DNA of 64,000 nucleotides, from positions 1 to 64,000 of the forward strand of contig SFDX01000016.1 of assembly GCA_004557455.1 (NCBI GenBank), given 5' to 3'. Position 1 is the stretch's first letter. Every line of letters starts with the position of its first letter. The notes beneath the pieces were generated by a model, which made no database searches, was not told where the DNA came from, and saw nothing but the letters and a program-made list of their open reading frames with translations. Below, piece after piece: positions 60,421-64,000 of this stretch. The translations under genes were made by a program, and so were the position numbers. The stretch comes from Akkermansia muciniphila (GTDB lineage: Bacteria > Verrucomicrobiota > Verrucomicrobiia > Verrucomicrobiales > Akkermansiaceae).

Positions 60421-60789
60421 ATGCCCGTTACTCCTAAAAAACTCGCAGAGCTTGCCGAGCGCATGAGCGCACTCGGCATAGCCCCTGCGGATTTGGAGGA
60501 GAAGTTCACCCGCGGCGGCGGCAAGGGTGGCCAAAAGGTAAACAAGACGAATAACTGTGTCTGCCTGACGCATTTGCCCACCGGGCTTGTGGTGCGTTGC
60601 CATCGGGAGCGGGAGCGAGAGACAAACCGTTTCTTGGCCCGTCGTGCGCTGTGTGATGAGCTGGAGCATCTGCGCAGCGGTGGTCCGAGTGCCCGTCAGG
60701 CAGAGGCGGCGCGGGCACAGCAACACGGTCGAACGCTCTCCGCTCGGTCACTGCGCATTTCCCGCGGTCGCCCGGGGGACGCAGAGTAG
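60421..60789 (+). CDS. Stand-alone GGQ-domain release-factor-like protein
   Basis: 122 residues: a short helical lead, the GGQ loop TRGGGKGGQKVNKTNN (GGQ at 36-38) and a basic C-terminal tail. There is no codon-recognition domain, as in ArfB/Pth4 or the C12orf65 group, which free stalled ribosomes by hydrolysing peptidyl-tRNA. The start lies 6 bp after the UGPase stop. Confidence 0.87.
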   Translation: MPVTPKKLAELAERMSALGIAPADLEEKFTRGGGKGGQKVNKTNNCVCLTHLPTGLVVRCHRERERETNRFLARRALCDELEHLRSGGPSARQAEAARAQQHGRTLSARSLRISRGRPGDAE

Positions 60790-60833
60790 TTTTTTCATCA
60801 AAATGCGCCGGTGGATGAAAAAAGTTTCGCGGA

Positions 60834-60861
60834 TTGCCGGCGTAAGCGCCTTATCTATAGT
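60834..60861 (+). promoter_or_regulatory. Candidate promoter inside the 5' end of the sigma-factor frame
   Basis: TTGCCG (60834-60839), a 16-bp spacer and TATAGT (60856-60861), directly before GTG 60865. It lies within the in-frame extension back to 60811, so it bears on the start choice. Confidence 0.45.
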
Positions 60862-60864
60862 ACA

Positions 60865-61422
60865 GTGAGTTTTCTTTTATCGGGGGCACCCGGCGGGGAA
60901 GCCGTGCAGTGGTGCAAGGACTGGTTCCACGCGACGCGGCACCGGCTGCTGGCCTGTGTTCGCAGTCGAGTGGGCGACGAGGTGGATGCCGAGCTGCTGT
61001 TGAGCGGTGTGGCCTCCCGGGTGTCGCAGGCCGTGTCGGAGGGGCGGGTTCCCGCTCAGGAGGAGGACTTGCTGCCCTACACCATGCGAGCTCTGTGTCG
61101 AGAGGCTGTGCACGCCCTGCAGCGCAGCCGCAGCCGTGCCGAGGCGGAGCAGGTGTATTACAAGGAAAGGGGCCTTGATGCTCAGCCGGATGGCTCGGTG
61201 TCGGCGGAGGATGACCTCCACTACCATCTGCGGCGTGCCGTGAAGTCCCTGCCGCCGAAGCAGGCGGAGGTGCTGCTGCTGCATGTGTGGGAGGAGCAGT
61301 CCTTTGCCGCCATTGCACGCGGGCTTTCTTTGTCGGAGTCCACGGTGCGCAGCCGCTACAAGGCCGCTTTGCTCGCCGTGAAGCGTTTGATGAAACCTTT
61401 GACCACGAAGACAGATTTATGA
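60865..61422 (+). CDS. Sigma-70 family (ECF-like) RNA polymerase sigma factor
   Basis: 185 residues from GTG 60865, or 203 from GTG 60811. The region 2-like helix block is WCKDWFHATRHRLLACVRSR. The region 4 helix-turn-helix is SLPPKQAEVLLLHVWEEQSF, followed by SESTVRSRYKAALLAVK. GTG 60865 is preferred because a promoter covers the earlier codons and the extension has no family sequence. It is followed, with a 4-bp overlap, by a membrane protein that may be its anti-sigma factor. Confidence 0.82.
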   Translation: MSFLLSGAPGGEAVQWCKDWFHATRHRLLACVRSRVGDEVDAELLLSGVASRVSQAVSEGRVPAQEEDLLPYTMRALCREAVHALQRSRSRAEAEQVYYKERGLDAQPDGSVSAEDDLHYHLRRAVKSLPPKQAEVLLLHVWEEQSFAAIARGLSLSESTVRSRYKAALLAVKRLMKPLTTKTDL

Positions 61423-62114
61423 AAAAACAGGAAGAAGCACCCGATGCAGAATTGCTGCAACTGGAGGCCGAGTTGCGAGCTTTGGCGGCCCGCGACCGCG
61501 CGGAGGTGCGTTTGAGCCCCGCCGGTACCGAGGCTCTGGAAAAGGGGGTGGCTGCCGGGTTCGCCGCCGGTGCTGCCGCCGCCTACCGCCGCCGTCTGTT
61601 TTGGCGGGGCGCAGCATTGCTGGTCGCCTGCGTGGGCGGTGTTTTGCTGGCTGATTTGTGGCTCGCCGACAGGGAAGAGACCCCTGTGGCCTATGCTCAG
61701 TCGCCGGTAGCTCGGGAGTCGGCTCGAGTTGCTGTTGCCGAGTCCTCCGTTCCGCCCGCGGATGAGCCTGCCCCTATGCTGTGCAACAATTTGCCCGAGG
61801 TCGAGGAGGAGGCTGAGGAGTCAGCGGAGGAGGACTGCCTGCCGCAGCCTGCGCCTGAGGTCGCCGTTGCCCGCGCCTGCTATCTCGTCCCGGAGGCTGC
61901 CCCCTCTGTCTCGCATGTTGCTTGCGCCCGCAAGGCTGCTTCGGCCGTTGCCGTGCACGCCCGCAAGGCAGCTGCTCGTGCGGTGTGGGGTGTAGGAAAG
62001 CAAGCGGCCTCCGTACAGGCAGCCGCGCTCGTAAGCTCTCCCCGGGAGCTTCCAACCACTCCGCGCGCCCTTCTGCAGTATTTCTTCCGCCACCTCAAGC
62101 CGCAGCCCCGGTAA
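61419..62114 (+). CDS. Single-pass membrane protein, probable partner of the sigma factor
   Basis: 231 residues. The cytoplasmic N-terminal 55 residues are Ala/Glu/Arg-rich helices. One membrane helix lies near residues 66-84 (GAALLVACVGGVLLADLWLA). The periplasmic part is acidic and then Ala-rich with several Cys. The layout and the ATGA overlap with the sigma gene suggest an anti-sigma factor, but no ZAS or ASD motif was recognised. Confidence 0.65.
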   Translation: MKKQEEAPDAELLQLEAELRALAARDRAEVRLSPAGTEALEKGVAAGFAAGAAAAYRRRLFWRGAALLVACVGGVLLADLWLADREETPVAYAQSPVARESARVAVAESSVPPADEPAPMLCNNLPEVEEEAEESAEEDCLPQPAPEVAVARACYLVPEAAPSVSHVACARKAASAVAVHARKAAARAVWGVGKQAASVQAAALVSSPRELPTTPRALLQYFFRHLKPQPR

Positions 62115-62140
62115 CAAAGCACGGTGTGCGGGGTAGGGGG

Positions 62141-63244
62141 TTATTTGAAGACGCGGGGGACGCGGGAGCTGATGCTGGTGATGACGTTGCTGGGGATGGT
62201 CTTGGCGCGCGCGGTCAGGTCTTCCCAAGGCACGTTGGGCCCCATGATTTCTGCTACATCGCCCGGTGCCACGTTGCGCAGGTGGGAGACGTCTACCATG
62301 ATCTGGTCCATGGTGATGCGGCCCAGGACGGGGCAGTATGTGCCGTTCAGATAGACGCGGGCACCTGTGTTGGAGAGGTAGTGCAGGTAGCCGTCCCCGA
62401 AGCCTATGCCGATGGTGGCCACGCGGGTGGGGGAGGTGGTGATGTAGGTGTGGTTATAGGAAACGCCGTGATTGCCCGGCAGGGTGCGCACGAGGGTCAC
62501 GCGGCTGTAGAGGGTGAGGGTGTTGCGCAGCTCGCTGTTGTAGGGCGAGTGCATGGGGCTGTAACCGTAGAGGATGCGGCCCAGGCGCACCATGTTGGTG
62601 CTGGGGGCGGTGTAGTTGAAGGCCGCCGCGCTGCTGCACAGGTGGCGGTAGGGCAGCACGAGGTGCACGGATAGCTCTTTAACCGCTTGCTCGAAGCTCT
62701 CGATCTGCCGGTGGGTGAAGGAGATGTCATCCGCCGCGGCGGAGAGGTGGGAGTAGACGCCCTCGATGTTCAGGTTCTTGAGGCGGCGCACCTGCTCACC
62801 GAAGGCATACACGTCCTGGGGCAGCAGGCCGGCGCGTCCCATGCCGGTATCCACGCTGATGTGAACATTCACCTTGCGGCCGGTCAGCTCGCCCAAGGAG
62901 TCGAGGTGCTGCGCTTCCTCCATGCTGCTCAGGGCCATGCGCCAGCCGTTCTGTACCGCTACCTCGCGCTCTGCGGGGTAGCAGGGGCCTAGGATGAAGG
63001 GGCAGGTGCGGCAGCCCGCATCGCGCACCTTGGCGGCTTCCGCAATGGTGGCCACGCCGAAGAACTCGATCGGTTCGTCGTCCAATGCCTTCACGACGCC
63101 CTCAATGCCGTGCCCGTAGGCCTCTGCCTTCACAATGGCCATTTGGCGGTGCTCCGGTAGTACACGCCGCACCACGGCAAGGTTGTGCTTCATGGCTGCG
63201 GTATCAATCTCTGCCCAGGCGCGGTATAGTGTCGTGTCCTCCAT
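62141..63244 (-). CDS. alr: Alanine racemase
   Basis: 367 residues. It interconverts L- and D-alanine for peptidoglycan. The PLP Lys39 is in MAIVKAEAYGHG, the second catalytic Tyr in GVSYNHTYIT, and VDTGMGRAG and RITMDQIMVDVS are further family signatures. WAEIDTAAMKHNLA is the usual N-terminus. The ATG at 63244 lies 6 bp beyond the -10 box, one of the clearest leaderless arrangements in the window. Confidence 0.95.
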   Translation of the reverse strand: MEDTTLYRAWAEIDTAAMKHNLAVVRRVLPEHRQMAIVKAEAYGHGIEGVVKALDDEPIEFFGVATIAEAAKVRDAGCRTCPFILGPCYPAEREVAVQNGWRMALSSMEEAQHLDSLGELTGRKVNVHISVDTGMGRAGLLPQDVYAFGEQVRRLKNLNIEGVYSHLSAAADDISFTHRQIESFEQAVKELSVHLVLPYRHLCSSAAAFNYTAPSTNMVRLGRILYGYSPMHSPYNSELRNTLTLYSRVTLVRTLPGNHGVSYNHTYITTSPTRVATIGIGFGDGYLHYLSNTGARVYLNGTYCPVLGRITMDQIMVDVSHLRNVAPGDVAEIMGPNVPWEDLTARAKTIPSNVITSISSRVPRVFK

Positions 63245-63250
63245 GCCCCC

Positions 63251-63279
63251 ATTCTAGTACCACACGCCCGTTTTTGCAA
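63251..63279 (-). promoter_or_regulatory. alr promoter
   Basis: Minus strand TTGCAA (63279-63274), a 17-bp spacer and TAGAAT (63256-63251). A TATAAT also occurs on the plus strand at 63281-63286 but lacks a -35. Confidence 0.75.
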
Positions 63280-63377
63280 CTATAATCAATCTTTTTTTTA
63301 CACAGCGGTGCCGGGGCAGCAAAATCCTGATAGATTCGGTCCCGTCGCGGCGTATTTCTCTCATCACTGTAAGAAAT

Positions 63378-64000
63378 ATGAGCATCATTTTTGCAAAAGA
63401 TGAGGAGCGTCGCCACACCGGGAACATTAAGTGGGATCTCCAGGGGCCGATTCCTTTCGGTATTGCCGATATGGACATACAATCGCCGGACTGCGTTATT
63501 CAGGCCCTGCAGCATCGTCTCGATCATCATTTCTACGGCTACGCCATCCTCACGGACGAGGTTCGGCAGGCCATTGTGCATTATCTGAAGGCTCGCCACG
63601 GGGCGGAGGTGCAAGCGGATTGGCTGCATGATCTGCCCGGCTGCGTGCCGGCCTTCACCCTGGTGGCTCGCGCGGTCTGCACGCCCACGCACGCTTCCGT
63701 CATGGTCTGCACCCCGGCTTACCCGCCCATGCTGCATTGCCATGAGGACACGGACTGCCACCTCATCACCGTGCCTTATACGCAGGAGGACGGTCGCCCG
63801 ACCTTCGACTGGCAGGCCATGGAGGCCGCTGTCACGCCGCAAACTAAGCTCTTCCTGCTCTGCAATCCGCACAATCCCCTCGGCCGCAGTTGGACCCGCG
63901 AGGAGCTCCTGCGCCTCTGCGATTTCTGTACGCGCCATGATCTCATTCTGTGCTCGGATGAGATTCACTGTGACTTGGTGCTGGATGAGGATGCCCGGCA
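63378..64000 (+). CDS. MalY/PatB-type aminotransferase (cystathionine beta-lyase-like), 3' end cut by window
   Basis: 207 codons are visible. MSIIFAKDEERRHTGNIKWD, PFGIADMDIQSP, GYAILTDEVRQAIVHYLKAR, LCNPHNPLGRSWTREEL and SDEIHCDLVLD are the class I/II fold-type I blocks of the MalY/PatB group. These PLP enzymes act as C-S beta-lyases in methionine metabolism. The PLP Lys would lie past the end of the window. It is divergent from alr. Confidence 0.9.
   Translation, partial: MSIIFAKDEERRHTGNIKWDLQGPIPFGIADMDIQSPDCVIQALQHRLDHHFYGYAILTDEVRQAIVHYLKARHGAEVQADWLHDLPGCVPAFTLVARAVCTPTHASVMVCTPAYPPMLHCHEDTDCHLITVPYTQEDGRPTFDWQAMEAAVTPQTKLFLLCNPHNPLGRSWTREELLRLCDFCTRHDLILCSDEIHCDLVLDEDAR

Overview
The window looks like a chromosomal segment of a GC-rich, Gram-negative bacterium of the Verrucomicrobiota, probably close to Akkermansiaceae. 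This is inferred from gene content, not proven: a secreted GH36-like galactosidase and a sialate O-acetylesterase (mucin-type glycan use), many secreted proteins, DUF2851, DUF5069 and a 34-residue COX24-like ribosomal protein, an ADP-forming acyl-CoA synthetase, and very few Shine-Dalgarno sequences. Many genes have a sigma70-type promoter whose -10 box lies only 6-12 bases before the start codon, so leaderless or nearly leaderless mRNAs seem common.

Layout. 0-0.5 kb: the 3' part of a 5S rRNA gene, its hairpin, and an imperfect long inverted repeat. 0.5-4.4 kb: a DASS/SLC13 anion transporter with an odd helical insertion, then a CNB-domain histidine kinase and a receiver-only partner. 4.5-9.2 kb: a secreted protein, an ankyrin protein and a secreted GH36-like glycosidase. 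9.3-13.4 kb: a decayed acyltransferase end carrying a lone copy of the 25.1 kb repeat arm, then a sialate O-acetylesterase translationally coupled to an OmpR-type two-component pair. 13.4-17.9 kb: a minus-strand cluster clpP-clpX-tsaD plus two genes of unknown function. 18-21 kb: a carboxynorspermidine/saccharopine dehydrogenase-like gene and a small sugar-nucleotide operon.

21-29.5 kb is an AT-richer glycan island: polytopic membrane protein, WecE-type aminotransferase, two polyprenyl-phosphate-type GT2 enzymes, NAD-dependent epimerase, flippase-like protein and ATP-grasp enzyme. At 25.1-25.3 kb a 133-bp segment lies between inverted 21-bp arms that contain the -10 boxes of two divergent genes. 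A single good -35 box lies inside the segment, the architecture expected of an invertible promoter switch. 29.6-33.2 kb: a pseudohydrolase-like protein, an OmpA-type protein, a HAD phosphatase and a tiny ribosomal protein. 33.4-39.8 kb: an acyl-CoA synthetase (minus), then serS followed by an ExbB/ExbD-menE cluster. 39.8-45.4 kb: DUF2851, STAS, AP2-like protein, amidase and lepA.

45.5-48.2 kb: an AAA ATPase with a DUF4143-type C-terminus faces nagB, and the space between their promoters is filled by nine 33-bp direct repeats. 48-56.6 kb: ankyrin protein, mutL lacking the usual endonuclease motif, DUF5069, ApaG-like protein, a secreted protein, a processive GT2, an L,D-transpeptidase and a Sel1 remnant. 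56.7-64 kb: tail-specific protease, a UGPase gene broken by a frameshift/deletion, a GGQ release-factor-like protein, a sigma factor with a probable membrane partner, alanine racemase and the start of a MalY/PatB aminotransferase running off the end.

Taken together the window mixes housekeeping genes with cell-envelope and host-glycan functions. The most interesting signals are the putative promoter inversion in the glycan island and the repeat array paired with the AAA ATPase.
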